NCBI RefSeq assembly: GCF_000332315.1
Contig: NZ_KB235941.1
Location: 1,145,956 to 1,209,955 of the forward strand
Source of the DNA: Prochlorothrix hollandica PCC 9006 = CALU 1027
Lineage (GTDB): Bacteria; Cyanobacteriota; Cyanobacteriia; Prochlorotrichales; Prochlorotrichaceae
DNA: 64,000 bases
Reading direction: 5' to 3'
This document shows, in pieces, positions 42,247-52,118 of this stretch. The stretch's first letter is position 1, and the number at the start of each line of letters is the position of its first letter. Under the pieces are notes generated by a model, which worked only from the letters and a program-made list of their open reading frames with translations, had not been told where the DNA came from and did not search any database. The position numbers were made by a program, and so were the translations under genes.

Positions 42247-42758
42247 AGCAGACTCCTTTTGCAGCAGGGTACCCCATGGAAAGGTGGCTAAGGTGAGATC
42301 TGCTCTGATCAGTCACCTTCCCTTGGGGGCTGTTTTGTTAAGATACACAATGGCCGTTTAAGATTCCGAAGACTAACTCACTAAAGTTCAGCCTGCTCCG
42401 CTGATTCAGCACCGAGTCCCTGACTAATCTTAGATCGATCATGATTGAGGTGACGAGTCGCTGTAGGTTGGGTTGAGGTCCGAAACCCAGCAGCCACAAG
42501 GGTTGTGTTGGGTTTCGCAAGGCTCTACCCAACCTACGGAAACATAAGCCTTTCAGAAGTTGTGTCAGTCAAGCAGGTCCCTAGCTGATCTTAGATCAGT
42601 ATGGATGGGGCGGGTGACGAGCGATCGTTGAGGGATGGTGGTAACAATGACAAGTCTATCCCATGGATTAATCCATCGGTTGATCGTGGTCAGTCCTACG
42701 ATAAAGGAGCTAAAACCTATGGAATGGCATTACACCAAAGTTGGCTCTGATCCCTGCC
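42247..42758. other. 512-base intergenic region with a REP-like palindrome
   Basis: No accepted gene. A 75-bp inverted repeat at 42463-42537 (GTAGGTTGGGTT ... ACCCAACCTAC) is a common cyanobacterial REP-like element. Flanking it is a degenerate direct repeat around TCCCTGACTAATCTTAGATC and CCCTAGCTGATCTTAGATC. A 28-codon open frame at 42719-42805 with a good ribosome binding site is noted but not called. Confidence 0.65.
42463..42537. repeat. REP-like palindromic element GTAGGTTGGGTT
   Basis: Ends are inverted repeats GTAGGTTGGGT / ACCCAACCTAC, with inner CGAAACCCA and TGGGTTTCG also inverted, so the 75 bases fold into one long hairpin. Confidence 0.75.
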
Positions 42759-42968
42759 CTAGCGGGACAAGGCTAAATCACGGATCAGAGATAATTTTGA
42801 GCTAATATACTGCATCACTTGATCAGCCTCTGGGGCACTCAGGAAGTGGTGCTTTTGCAGTTGATTGAGGAGGAGATAGACCAAACTATTGTCATCTAGT
42901 TGGAGTAGCACGGTGGTCTGGGTTTCCTCAACCTGGGACCAAATCTGGCGCAAAAGTGAGGGGTTCAT
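42759..42968 (-). CDS. Small conserved-looking hypothetical protein
   Basis: 69 residues, unrecognised. A helical protein starting MNPSLLRQIWSQVEETQ, with the middle LLQLDDNSLVYLLLNQLQKH and a basic end. Sequence complexity and codon use look like a real gene, and an ATG at 42968 is followed downstream by no competing frame. It could be a regulator-sized or phycobilisome/photosystem-associated small protein, but there is no direct evidence. Confidence 0.55.
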   Translation of the reverse strand: MNPSLLRQIWSQVEETQTTVLLQLDDNSLVYLLLNQLQKHHFLSAPEADQVMQYISSKLSLIRDLALSR

Positions 42969-43187
42969 GGTAACACTGTGTTTATATTATCTTAACATTT
43001 TGCGGGTCACAGGTACTACCATACTGGATTTAGGGGAGAGTGGCGAGGGTGGCAATAAGACGATACATGGTCGTAATACAGCTTTATATTGCTAGAGATC
43101 GGTCAAGAATCCGGTTTCTGGGCCAGGATCAGGTCTCTGGATAGCCAGGGTTGTCCTTTAGAGGGTAAAGGCTGGAATTGCTCTCTT

Positions 43188-44222
43188 TCAGGCGATTATA
43201 GGGTTTAAGAGTTCTTTTTCGACAGCGGCGATCGCTCCCTCCAACAAGGCTATCCCTTCCGCCACGGAATTAATGCGGGCCAATTGTTGCCGCCAGTCTG
43301 CTGCTCCTTCAAATCCCTTAACATACCATGTCATATGTTTACGGGCTTGGTGGATCCCCCGTTGGCCTTTGTAGGCAGCTAGGGCTTGGAGATGATCCTG
43401 GGCACACCGCAGGCGATCGACCACGGTGGGGGGAGCCATGGCAACACCGGTGCGCAAGAAATGCTCAATTTCCCCCACTAACCAGGGATAGCCCAGGGTT
43501 CCCCGCGAACACATCACCCCATCGGCCCCTGTCTGCTCCAGGCAGGCCAGTGCTGTCTCCAGGGATAGAATATCGCCATTGGCAATGACAGGGATCCCCA
43601 CGCTGTCCTTCACTCGCCGGATCCAGTCCCAGCGGGCTGCGCCGTTATAGCCTTGGCTGCGGGTTCGGCCATGGATGGTGAGGAGTTGTGCCCCGGCTGC
43701 TTCTAGGCGACGGGCAAAATCGAGAATGGTAATGTCGTCGTCGCACCAACCGAGGCGGGTTTTGACCGTGACGGGCACCGCCACCGCCTGGGCCACTTGG
43801 CGAACAATGGCTACCGCTACCTCTGGCTCCCGCAGCAGGGAGGATCCCCCTCCTTTGCGGGTCACTTTGTTGACGGGACAGCCCATGTTAATGTCCACCA
43901 TCCAGGCTCCCGCCGCCACGGCTGCTTGGGCCGCTTCTGCCATGAAGTCAGGGCGACAGTCGAATAACTGCACACTAATGGGCCCTTCGCCGGGGGCAAT
44001 GTCCATAATGGGGGTGGTCTGATGCTGTCCATGGTGGATCCCTGCGGCCTGTACCATTTCGGTGTAGACCATGGAATGGGGCGCATGGCGACGCACAAGC
44101 TGCCGAAAAACTCGATCGGTAACTCCCGCCAGGGGTGACTGAAACACCCGACTGTGGAGGGTGAGGTTGCCGACGGTCAAGGGGCTGCGGAAGTGGTGTT
44201 GTAGGCTAGGGGATAGGATCAC
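43188..44222 (-). CDS. dus: tRNA-dihydrouridine synthase
   Basis: 344 residues with an FMN-dependent TIM barrel. SPLAGVTDRVFRQLVR is the Dus N-terminal signature. INMGCPVNKVTRKGGGSSLL contains the active-site Cys (~112). RLGWCDDD and IHGRTRSQGYNGAARWDWI are conserved, with IPVIANGDI for flavin phosphate. Reduces uridine in the tRNA D-loop. The GTG at 44222 lies only 18 bases from the divergent hydrolase start, so the promoters must overlap or one start lies further in. Subfamily (DusA/B) is not decided; DusB-like is likely. Confidence 0.92.
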   Translation of the reverse strand: MILSPSLQHHFRSPLTVGNLTLHSRVFQSPLAGVTDRVFRQLVRRHAPHSMVYTEMVQAAGIHHGQHQTTPIMDIAPGEGPISVQLFDCRPDFMAEAAQAAVAAGAWMVDINMGCPVNKVTRKGGGSSLLREPEVAVAIVRQVAQAVAVPVTVKTRLGWCDDDITILDFARRLEAAGAQLLTIHGRTRSQGYNGAARWDWIRRVKDSVGIPVIANGDILSLETALACLEQTGADGVMCSRGTLGYPWLVGEIEHFLRTGVAMAPPTVVDRLRCAQDHLQALAAYKGQRGIHQARKHMTWYVKGFEGAADWRQQLARINSVAEGIALLEGAIAAVEKELLNPIIA

Positions 44223-44240
44223 GATCGCGGGAAGAGGTTC

Positions 44241-45425
44241 ATGGTCAAGGGGAGAATGCAGGTGGCACTCATTTTAGGGGTATTGGGGGTTTGTGCCTAT
44301 GGGGGGCTGGGGTTGATGGTGTTGTTAACCCAGGGTCGCTATATTTTTTTCCCAGGGCGGCAGTGGAAAGAAACCCCCCAGGATTGGGATTACAGCTATG
44401 AGGATCTCTGGATCCCCCTGTCCCAGGAGTCCCAAGATCTCACGGCCTCCCCCACGAACCCCACCACCGCCCGCACCCTGGCTCTGACTGGGTTTGGTTC
44501 CGGCTTTGAGTCCGGTGCTGATGCTCCTTCTAGTGCTAATGCTCGTTCTAGTTCTGACGCTCTCGCTACCCCTCAAGTTAATCTCGATTCTATTAATCTC
44601 GATTCTATTAATCTTGAAGCTAATTTAAAACCTGGTTCTAGCTCTGGTTCTAACTCTAGCTCTGGTTTTGGTTCTAGCTCTAGCTCTGGTTCTAGCTCTA
44701 GCTCTGGTTCTAGTGCTAGCTCCACCGTTGTTGCACCCCTTGATCCGCCCCAGGGGGATTATCTCCATGGTTGGTGGATCCCCCATCCCCAACCCCGGGT
44801 CCCTGTGATGGTCTATTTCCATGGCAATGGTGGCACGGTGGGGGATACCCTGCACCGAGTTGCTGATTTCCGATCCCTGGGTTTTAGCAGTGTGGTGGTG
44901 GATTACCGGGGTTATGGCCAGAGCACCCCCACGTTTCCCCAGGAGGATCGCCTCTATGACGATGCCTTGGCCACGCTCCATTATCTGGTGACGGTGCGGG
45001 GCATAGAACCCCAGCGGATCCTGGTTTATGGTCATTCCTTGGGGGGTGCGATCGCCCTGGATGCAGTCACCCGATCGCAGCTTCCCGTGGCGGGTCTGAT
45101 TATGGAAGGCTCTTTTACGTCTATGTTGGCCATGGCCAATCATGCCCGCAAGTTTAGCTATTTGCCCATGGGCTGGTTGTTGCGCCAACGCTTTGCCTCG
45201 ATCGAAAAAGTCCCCCGCCTTCAGGTGCCAGTGTTGTTTGTCCATGGCACGGGCGATCGCACGGTGCCCCATTGGATGAGCGAAGCCCTCTATGCAGCGG
45301 CCCCGGAACCCAAGACCTTAGCCCTGATTCCCGATATTGATCATGACATCACCGAAAGCAGTCAGGATCAAGATCTACAGATCCTCAAGGATTTCATTGC
45401 TAGCCTCCACCTCACCGCTCCCTAA
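44241..45425 (+). CDS. Membrane-anchored alpha/beta hydrolase with Ser-rich insertion
   Basis: 394 residues. An N-terminal membrane segment (~7-28) is followed by QGRYIFFPGRQW, typical of ABHD13/BEM46-like hydrolases. The nucleophile is Ser266 in VYGHSLGGAIAL, and the late Asp and His are in GTGDRTVP and PDIDHDITE. A ~95-residue insertion (~70-165), made of Ser/Gly/Asn-rich repeats (DSINLDSINL, SSSGSSSSSG), sits between the first strands and is encoded by short tandem DNA repeats. Substrate unknown. Confidence 0.85.
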   Translation: MVKGRMQVALILGVLGVCAYGGLGLMVLLTQGRYIFFPGRQWKETPQDWDYSYEDLWIPLSQESQDLTASPTNPTTARTLALTGFGSGFESGADAPSSANARSSSDALATPQVNLDSINLDSINLEANLKPGSSSGSNSSSGFGSSSSSGSSSSSGSSASSTVVAPLDPPQGDYLHGWWIPHPQPRVPVMVYFHGNGGTVGDTLHRVADFRSLGFSSVVVDYRGYGQSTPTFPQEDRLYDDALATLHYLVTVRGIEPQRILVYGHSLGGAIALDAVTRSQLPVAGLIMEGSFTSMLAMANHARKFSYLPMGWLLRQRFASIEKVPRLQVPVLFVHGTGDRTVPHWMSEALYAAAPEPKTLALIPDIDHDITESSQDQDLQILKDFIASLHLTAP

Positions 45426-45469
45426 ATCCCCCAGGTTTGGGAGATTTCTTGACCTCACCAAAGGCTGGC

Positions 45470-46267
45470 TTAAGGCTGATCCAGCGTTAACAATACTGGC
45501 GCATGATCGCTGGGTTTCTCCCAGTAGCGGGGTTCCGCGTCAATGGTGCAACTGCGGGCACGATCGGCCAATGGGGGCGATAGATAATGGTGATCAATGC
45601 GCCAACCCTTATTGCGGGGGAACGACCCAGCCCGATAGTCCCACCAACTAAAATGGCCCCCCTCTGCCGTAAACTGGCGAAATGTATCCGTAAACCCCAA
45701 ATCAAGAATCTGTTGCAGGGCTTGCCGTTCCGGTTCGGTGGCCATCACATGGTTGCCTTTGCCCTGGGGATCATGGATATCGCGATCGCCGGGGGCAATA
45801 TTAAAGTCGCCGCAGATGTGAATCTGGGTTTCTGTGGCCAATAAGGTGGCGAGATAGTCCCGGAGGGTGGCTAGCCAGCGCAACTTATAGCTGTATTTGT
45901 CACTGTCCACACTGGAACCATTGGGCACATACAGATTGAGGATCCGTAGATCCCCCAGCTTGGCGGTGATCACCCGCTTTTGATCATCCAAGTCCCCCAC
46001 CCCATCGCTGCCCAACACCGGACTAAAGCCCCGACTGACTTCGGTTAAGGGCGATCGTGACAACAACGCCACACCGTTATAGGCTTTCTGCCCAGAAATA
46101 TAACAGTGATACCCCAACGCTTCCCAAGGTGCCTGGGGAAATTGTTCGTCCGTTACCTTGGTTTCCTGAAGACAGAGCACATCCACAGGATGGGTCTCCA
46201 GCCAGGTGCCCAAATGATCCAGGCGGGTTCGGATTGAGTTGACGTTCCAGGTGGCCAAGGTGAGCAT
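45470..46267 (-). CDS. xth: Exodeoxyribonuclease III
   Basis: 265 residues of the exonuclease/endonuclease/phosphatase fold. Signature motifs: LATWNVNSIRTRLDH, LCLQETKVTD, RILNLYVPNG, CGDFNIAPGDRDIHDP, WRIDHHYLS and SDHAPVL. The last contains the catalytic His. Acts on abasic sites and 3' ends in base-excision repair. The start at 46267 (MLTLATWNV) agrees with homologs. The upstream part of the frame is a 14-bp tandem repeat (GTAGGTTGGGGCTG, ~46278-46331) and not protein. Confidence 0.95.
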   Translation of the reverse strand: MLTLATWNVNSIRTRLDHLGTWLETHPVDVLCLQETKVTDEQFPQAPWEALGYHCYISGQKAYNGVALLSRSPLTEVSRGFSPVLGSDGVGDLDDQKRVITAKLGDLRILNLYVPNGSSVDSDKYSYKLRWLATLRDYLATLLATETQIHICGDFNIAPGDRDIHDPQGKGNHVMATEPERQALQQILDLGFTDTFRQFTAEGGHFSWWDYRAGSFPRNKGWRIDHHYLSPPLADRARSCTIDAEPRYWEKPSDHAPVLLTLDQP

Positions 46268-46790
46268 TTTGGTTTGTTTGTAGGTTGGGGCTGTAGGTTG
46301 GGGCTGTAGGTTGGGGCTGTAGATTGGGGCTGCGATCGGGGCTGTTATCAAACGCTGTTCCAGGAGCTACCACAGAGGGCGATCGCCAACAAGCTGTCTC
46401 CCCACGGGCCAGGATATCTTCAGAGGATATCTGAAAAGGGGCGAATCCCTAAGTACACCAGGGAGTAAGTTGTTCGATCGTGCCCAGGCTCCAGCGTGGA
46501 GACGGTCTGCTGGACGCTTCAGCGTCCCCTGGAAGAGACATGGCACAGGATCGCTACGGGCGGCATTCCCACCCAGAGGGGAACGATCGCATTATTCTTG
46601 CCAGTAAGTCACAATTTAGTCATGAATTGACGATCTGATCTTAAAGATCAGAAGGCTGAATCCGTTTTTTTGACAATCCATGATAAGCTTGACAAGTAGA
46701 ATAGTATCGTTAAAAACTTAAAAGTCTATCAGCCTTCAACCACTAAGCGCTTAAGAACTAGTAAAACATGATATCCGACGTTCTCGAAGA

Positions 46791-47130
46791 CCCTCACCCT
46801 AAATCCCTCTCCCAGAGCGAGAGAGCAACTTTGAAGAACTCTTGCTCCCCTTCTGTCCTGGTGGGAGAGGGACTTTGAAGAACTCTAGCTCCCCTTCTGA
46901 AGAGTTTCACTCCAATAATGTCGAGTACAACTCGACAATCCCCATGGGAGACTCGACAATCCCCCTGGGAGAGCCGACTTGTAGTCGGCTTAGGGTCGAG
47001 TACAACTCGACAATCCCATCTCAACGACCAACAGCATTATTTGAGTGAAACTCTCCCCTTCTGCCCTGGTGGGAGAGGGACTTTGAAGAACTCTTGCTCC
47101 CCTTCTCCCGCCCTGGGAGAAGGGGCTGGG
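46791..47130. repeat. Compound dispersed repeat (CCCTCACCC element with a hairpin repeat inside)
   Basis: Left CCCTCACCCTAAATCCCTCT and right GGAGAAGGGGCTGGGGGATG ends match 6557-6756 and 62942-63040. The middle (46908-47058) is the complement of 37571-37790. GAGGGACTTTGAAGAACTC appears twice, as if a duplication accompanied the insertion. Confidence 0.7.
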
Positions 47131-47299
47131 GGATGAGGGTTGTTTGCCCATCGCGTTAATCGTCTCAGTAAAGTCAGATTCCTACATTTACAAGTCGTCT
47201 TGGGGGAATCCCTGGGACGCTGTTCCCTCCCGTAAACTCCCACCTATGGTACGGTTACGGCCTTAACCTCCCATCCCTCAACCTCCCATCCTTGGGCCG

Positions 47300-47525
47300 A
47301 AATCTCGTAACCGTCCCAGAGACTCCGATCGAGGTTGGTAGGGAACGAGTTTAAAGAGTTTCAGCTATTTCAGGCTAAAACGATTAATCTTCCTTAAAAT
47401 ACCGGGTACGGTTACGTTCGTAATAACGACTTCAGTCGTTCCCCTCTAGGAAGCTATGGACCTGAGCGACTGAAGTCGCTACTACAAACCTGAGCGACTG
47501 AAGTCGCTACTACAAACCTGGTTCT
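47300..47525. repeat. Dispersed repeat rich in GACTTCAGTCG palindromes, copy 2
   Basis: Matches 21890-22235 in order: CCCAGAGACTCCGATCG, GTTTCAG, TTCGTAATAACGACTTCAGT, AAGCTATGGACCTGAGCGAC. Ends with ACTGAAGTCGCTACTACAAA twice. Confidence 0.7.
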
Positions 47526-47709
47526 CAGGTTGGCACCGGGACAACCCTGGGAATGATTCAAGGTACCCGTGAGTTTGGTTAATGTGATAGGGTACTGTCC
47601 CCGCAGATTTAAGGATTCTATCGAACTTTGCTAGAGTTTAGGGTACCGGACTCACCTTAACAGACTTCGCCTGCACCAAAGTCTCTGCATTATTTAAGGA
47701 ATATTATCT

Positions 47710-50517
47710 ATGGGTGGGCTGCAATCCCATTGGCACCAACTATTTAAATCCCTACGCCCCCTATGGCCAGGAACCGTCACTGCTGTATTTATGCTGGCAC
47801 TGTTGCGGTTAGGGGTTTGGGAGTCCCTGGAGAATCTGACCTATCATTTTTTATTTAAGATGCGGGGGGAACAGGCGTGGGACGATCGCATTGTTTTAAT
47901 TACCCTGGATGAAGCCAGCGCAGACCATTATGGACCCTTTCCCTGGAGTCGAGACCTTTACACCCAACTGATCCAAACCCTGGATGTGGTGCAGCCTTCG
48001 GCCATCGGTTTTGATCTGATTTGGAGCGAACCCACTGCTGAGGATGATGCCCTGGGGGAAGCCCTGATGCTCAATGGCAGTGTGGCCTTAGCCTGGGCTG
48101 CGGATAGCAAAGGCGAACCCATTGCCTCCGTGCCGATTCTGGACTCCACTACCTTCCCCGGTCATGTGGACAAAAATGTTGATCTGGATGGGGTCACCCG
48201 CTACGTCTATCCCTACTTGGGAAATGTGCCCACCCTGGGCCTATCCTTAGAGTCCATCCATCGGCAAAGTCTGGGGACAATGGTTAGCCCAGATGTTAGC
48301 CTAGTGGCTCCAGGATCCCTTGCCGATTCCCCGCTGTTTTCCCCGGCTACGGCCCCCGATCGCTTCTGGGTCAATTGGCCCGGATCCGCCCGTCATCTTG
48401 CCCAGTATTCCCTGTGGAATGTGCTGGAAGGACAGGTTCCCCTGGAGGTTTTCCGCAACAAAATTGTTTTGGTGGGGGCCACCCTCACCGGCCAGGATCC
48501 CTTATCCACCGCCTTTGATGTCAACCCCCCCACCTTTGGGGTTTATCTCCATGCCGCTGTTGTCCATAACCTGCTGCGCAATAACTTTCTCCACCGGCCC
48601 CTAGACTCTTGGATTGGCCTGTTAATTGTCTTGGGGGGTCCAGGTCTCAGTTTCTGGCTCCACACCTGTAGCCTTCGTCGGCAGCGCTGGTTAGCGGGAT
48701 CCCTCTGCCTGGGGTGGGCGGGTCTAGGGGTTCTGCTGTTCTATGGCAATGTTTGGATTCCCATTATTAATCCCATTTTTCTGATGGGCTTAACCAGTGG
48801 TTTAGTCCTGTTTAAGACCCAGGTCCAAGCCACTGCAACCCTCAAGGCCCGCAGTGAATTTTTGGCCATGATGAGCCATGAGTTACGCACTCCCATTAAT
48901 GGGGTCATTGGCATGACGGGGATGTTGTTGGAAACGCCTTTAACGGCGGATCAAAGCCACTATGCCAATGTAATTCGCAGTAGTGGTGAAACAATCCTAG
49001 CCCTGGTCAATGACATTTTAGATTTCTCCAAAATTGAAGCGGGCCATTTGGAGGTGGAGGACCATCCCTTTAATCTACGGGAATGTATTGAAGATTGTCT
49101 TGATTTAGTGGTGATCAAAGCACGGGAAAAGAATGTGGAGATGGCCTATGCCGTTGCCCCAGAGGTGCCTGAGATTATTCGAGGTGATATTACCCGTATT
49201 CGCCAAATCTTGCTCAATCTTTTAAGTAATGCCGTTAAGTTTACGGCCACGGGGGATGTCTTAGTGTGGGTGCGTTGTCTCGATCGGGCGATCGCCGGGG
49301 GAGACGGACAAGCCACCCCTGGCCCTGGATCCGCCCAGGAATCTCCGTTAATGCTGGAATTTGCTGTGGCCGACAGTGGCATTGGCATTCCGCCCCAGGG
49401 GATACAGTGGTTGTTTAAGCCCTTTATGCAGGTGGATGTCTCCACCAGTCGCAAATATGGCGGTACGGGGTTGGGGTTGGTCATTAGTCAGCGGCTGAGT
49501 GTGCTAATGGGGGGGACGTTGTGGGTCGTGAGCCGGGATGGGGAGGGGAGCGTGAGCCAAGGGGGCACTCCCCCCCGCGATGACCTTGCGCCCCAGCGGG
49601 ATTACCAAGGATCGACGTTTTATTTCACCCTCCGTACCCAGGGGGTGGCATCCCCAGAACCGTCCTTACCGTCTCCCCTGGCGGGACAATGTGCCCTGGT
49701 GTTGGAATCCCAGCAGCGCCATTATCAGCTTTTGGAGCAACAGTTGGCGAGCTGGGGCATGACGACGGAGTGGGCACGATCGCAGGAAGAGATGGTGCAA
49801 CAGATCACCAGCACCCTCAACACCATTACGGTAGCTTTGATTAATGCGGATACCTTCCCAGAATTGCCCTCGGTTCTCCAAAATCTGCGGGCATATATGG
49901 GCACTCGAGCGTTTCCCATTATCTTTTTAGCGAGCCTCGATCGTAGTCAACGGGTTGTCCGCATTGGTTTTTCCAGCTTGTTAACGAAGCCGATTCGCCA
50001 TGACCAAATGCATGACATGCTGATCAAGGTTTTGGTCCCTGCTGTTGCTGCCGATGCCGCCCTCTCCCCAGCGGTCAGTGAACCCCATCACCAGAGTTTT
50101 TCCCAGAAATTTCCCCTCCGCATTCTGATGGCGGAGGATAACCCGGTTAACCAAACCGTGGGCTTGCATTTATTAAAGCGCTTGGGCTATCGGGCTGATA
50201 CTGCCAATAATGGCCAAGAGGTGTTAGATAGTCTCCAGCGCCAATGGTATGACGTGATTTTGATGGATGTCCATATGCCGGAGGTGGATGGCTTAATGGC
50301 CACTCGCCAGATTTACCAACGCTGGAAACAACCGCCCCGCATTGTTGCCATGACTGCTAGCGACTATGGCAAGGATCGCCGTGATTGTGAAGACGCGGGC
50401 ATGGTGGATTATTTGTGTAAACCCTTTCGGGTTGATGACTTAAAACGGGTTTTACGGCGCTGTGCGGCCCAGAAAACGGTCTCGATCGAAGATCAAACCC
50501 CCGCATCACGATCGTAA
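47710..50517 (+). CDS. CHASE2-domain hybrid sensor histidine kinase
   Basis: 935 residues. Extracytoplasmic CHASE2 sensor (~45-300; DRIVLITLDEASADHYG, PSAIGFDLIWSEP), then about three transmembrane segments (~303-385). The DHp helix has MMSHELRTPINGVIGMTG and the HATPase has NAVKFTATGD, ADSGIGIP, GGTGLGLVIS. A first receiver-like domain (~655-780) is degenerate (ALINADTF; no clear phospho-Asp). The second receiver (~800-920) is complete, with DVILMDVHMPEVDG and KPF. Signal unknown. AAGGA precedes the ATG. Adjacent to, but not obviously linked with, the AAA+/nuclease block. Confidence 0.92.
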   Translation: MGGLQSHWHQLFKSLRPLWPGTVTAVFMLALLRLGVWESLENLTYHFLFKMRGEQAWDDRIVLITLDEASADHYGPFPWSRDLYTQLIQTLDVVQPSAIGFDLIWSEPTAEDDALGEALMLNGSVALAWAADSKGEPIASVPILDSTTFPGHVDKNVDLDGVTRYVYPYLGNVPTLGLSLESIHRQSLGTMVSPDVSLVAPGSLADSPLFSPATAPDRFWVNWPGSARHLAQYSLWNVLEGQVPLEVFRNKIVLVGATLTGQDPLSTAFDVNPPTFGVYLHAAVVHNLLRNNFLHRPLDSWIGLLIVLGGPGLSFWLHTCSLRRQRWLAGSLCLGWAGLGVLLFYGNVWIPIINPIFLMGLTSGLVLFKTQVQATATLKARSEFLAMMSHELRTPINGVIGMTGMLLETPLTADQSHYANVIRSSGETILALVNDILDFSKIEAGHLEVEDHPFNLRECIEDCLDLVVIKAREKNVEMAYAVAPEVPEIIRGDITRIRQILLNLLSNAVKFTATGDVLVWVRCLDRAIAGGDGQATPGPGSAQESPLMLEFAVADSGIGIPPQGIQWLFKPFMQVDVSTSRKYGGTGLGLVISQRLSVLMGGTLWVVSRDGEGSVSQGGTPPRDDLAPQRDYQGSTFYFTLRTQGVASPEPSLPSPLAGQCALVLESQQRHYQLLEQQLASWGMTTEWARSQEEMVQQITSTLNTITVALINADTFPELPSVLQNLRAYMGTRAFPIIFLASLDRSQRVVRIGFSSLLTKPIRHDQMHDMLIKVLVPAVAADAALSPAVSEPHHQSFSQKFPLRILMAEDNPVNQTVGLHLLKRLGYRADTANNGQEVLDSLQRQWYDVILMDVHMPEVDGLMATRQIYQRWKQPPRIVAMTASDYGKDRRDCEDAGMVDYLCKPFRVDDLKRVLRRCAAQKTVSIEDQTPASRS

Positions 50518-50553
50518 GATCATTAGATCATTAGATCATTGACAGCAATCAGT

Positions 50554-52098
50554 TTAGCCGCGAATGACGACGATCGATCTCCCCCCCGGACTCACGGCGC
50601 TTTCCGTCGTGGTGCGATCCTCTAGGGGCGGTAAACCCGGACGGCGATCGAAAATAACCAACCATCCGGTTTCTAGTCCCAACCCTGCCAAATATTTATC
50701 GATTTGCTCCAATCCCTTCCCCACTGGATCTGGTTTCCCCTCCCGCCACACCTTAAGTTCCATGCCCAGCGTCACCCCCCCGTACCGCAAACACACATCC
50801 ATTCTGCCGGATCCGATCGCATACTCCCGCTCCAAACTGCCGCCCCCGTTCACCACCCGGTGCAAAAATGCCATCAGCACCAAATGGGGCGCAATTTCAT
50901 GGTAAGGCGCACTTTTGAACAGGGGTTCCCCATGTTGCCGCCAAAACTCTAGAAAAGCCTCTAAAAGCTGATGGGGATTGAGGCTATGATCCGCATTGAG
51001 CCAACTGGGTTGGATTTGGGGCAAGCTGTCCTGACTGCCTTGGGATAGTACCCGAGGCAAGACCTCTTTGTAGATGGGATTGGCAATGATCAAGCCACCC
51101 AAGGGACTCCGTTTGACTAAGCCTAAATCCAAGAGAAAGCGACGATCGTCATCTGGAACATCGGGTAAATCTTGACCCGCTAAAATAGGTTCAATAATCT
51201 GTTTGACTCTGTTTTCCCGCAGTCGTTCGGCAAGACTATCCAGGTGTGTGTCCTGACGCTGAATTAGGATTTCTTTGGCTTGTTCAATGACCCCGATCGT
51301 AATCGGTTGGGTCACGTCTTCCACTAAAAATTCGGTGGCCTGACGGGCCAAGGCATTCACCAACCAGGGCTGACCATCGGTGAGGTAAAAGGCATGGCGT
51401 ACTGCTTCTGGCGTGAAAATCTGGCCTGTGGACTCAGTATGCTGCTGATAAAGGCTCTGAACATCCTCAAACGTGAAATTTTCTAGGGTTAAGGACGCTA
51501 CTTTGATATTAAAGGGACTGGACGTATTCAGTTTGTCACTGCCGCCGGATTTAACTTTATAGTCCCGCACATCCCGCATCCCAATTAAGCCGAGGGAGTA
51601 GGGAAAGCCCTGGGGACGGCGGGGATAGCCGTCGCGTAGTTGTCGTAGAACCGAGATCAGAGTTTGGTTTTGGAGGGAGTCGATTTCATCAATGAAGATA
51701 ACAAGAGGACGAGGTGAAATTTTCGCCCATTGCTTGAGGAACGTACTAATATTCTGACCTTCTTCTCGATCGAAGGTGGGATGTAATTCTTCAGGGAGCC
51801 AAATATCAATGGCATCTTGCCAGGATCTAAGAATGGCGACTTCAGCCTTGTCAGGTTGCTCGGGGAAGGCGGCTCCCACCTCTACAGAGACCATGACAGC
51901 GGTGTATTGCTCGCTTTCGGTCAGTTCCTGGGCGAGGGCAATCATAGCCGTGGTTTTGCCCACTTGGCGGGGGGCATGGATCACGAAGTAGTTGCGTTGG
52001 TCAATGAGGCGACACAGTTCCGGGAGGCGGGCTGTGGGCGACAGCATGTAGTGAATGTCAGCTTGGCAAGGACCGGCGGTGTTGAACCATTTGGGCAT
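50554..52098 (-). CDS. AAA+ ATPase fused to PD-(D/E)XK-like nuclease domain, paralog 1
   Basis: 514 residues. Conserved start MPKWFNTAGPCQADIHYMLS. Walker A HAPRQVGKTTAM (~41-52), Walker B PLVIFIDEIDSL (~130-141). An arginine-rich sensor region includes RDVRDYKVKSGG. A middle helical and winged-helix-like region follows, then a C-terminal domain with GSGRMDVCLRYGG and LGMELKVWREGK, fitting a D...ExK nuclease core. The family is common in cyanobacteria and anaerobes, and its function is unknown. Its three paralogs lie at 56432-61293. Residues ~75-125 and ~300-385 differ from the other copies, while the ends are nearly identical. Confidence 0.85.
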   Translation of the reverse strand: MPKWFNTAGPCQADIHYMLSPTARLPELCRLIDQRNYFVIHAPRQVGKTTAMIALAQELTESEQYTAVMVSVEVGAAFPEQPDKAEVAILRSWQDAIDIWLPEELHPTFDREEGQNISTFLKQWAKISPRPLVIFIDEIDSLQNQTLISVLRQLRDGYPRRPQGFPYSLGLIGMRDVRDYKVKSGGSDKLNTSSPFNIKVASLTLENFTFEDVQSLYQQHTESTGQIFTPEAVRHAFYLTDGQPWLVNALARQATEFLVEDVTQPITIGVIEQAKEILIQRQDTHLDSLAERLRENRVKQIIEPILAGQDLPDVPDDDRRFLLDLGLVKRSPLGGLIIANPIYKEVLPRVLSQGSQDSLPQIQPSWLNADHSLNPHQLLEAFLEFWRQHGEPLFKSAPYHEIAPHLVLMAFLHRVVNGGGSLEREYAIGSGRMDVCLRYGGVTLGMELKVWREGKPDPVGKGLEQIDKYLAGLGLETGWLVIFDRRPGLPPLEDRTTTESAVSPGGRSIVVIRG

Positions 52099-52118
52099 GG
52101 TGAGGGGTTGCTTAATTC

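Larger units (their letters stand above)
46268..47709. other. 1.44-kb gene-free region with compound repeats
   Basis: No gene seen. In order: a 14-bp tandem repeat (46278-46331); unrelated text; a compound repeat at 46791-47130 with the CCCTCACCCTAAATCCCTCT element, inside which lies the complement of the 37.6-kb hairpin repeat; and the ACGACTTCAGTCGTT repeat (47300-47525). Confidence 0.75.

Noticed and set aside
42719-42805. 28-codon frame with a good ribosome binding site (AAAGGAG)
   Set aside because: Overlaps the end of the convergent 42759-42968 gene and resembles nothing known; too short to support alone.
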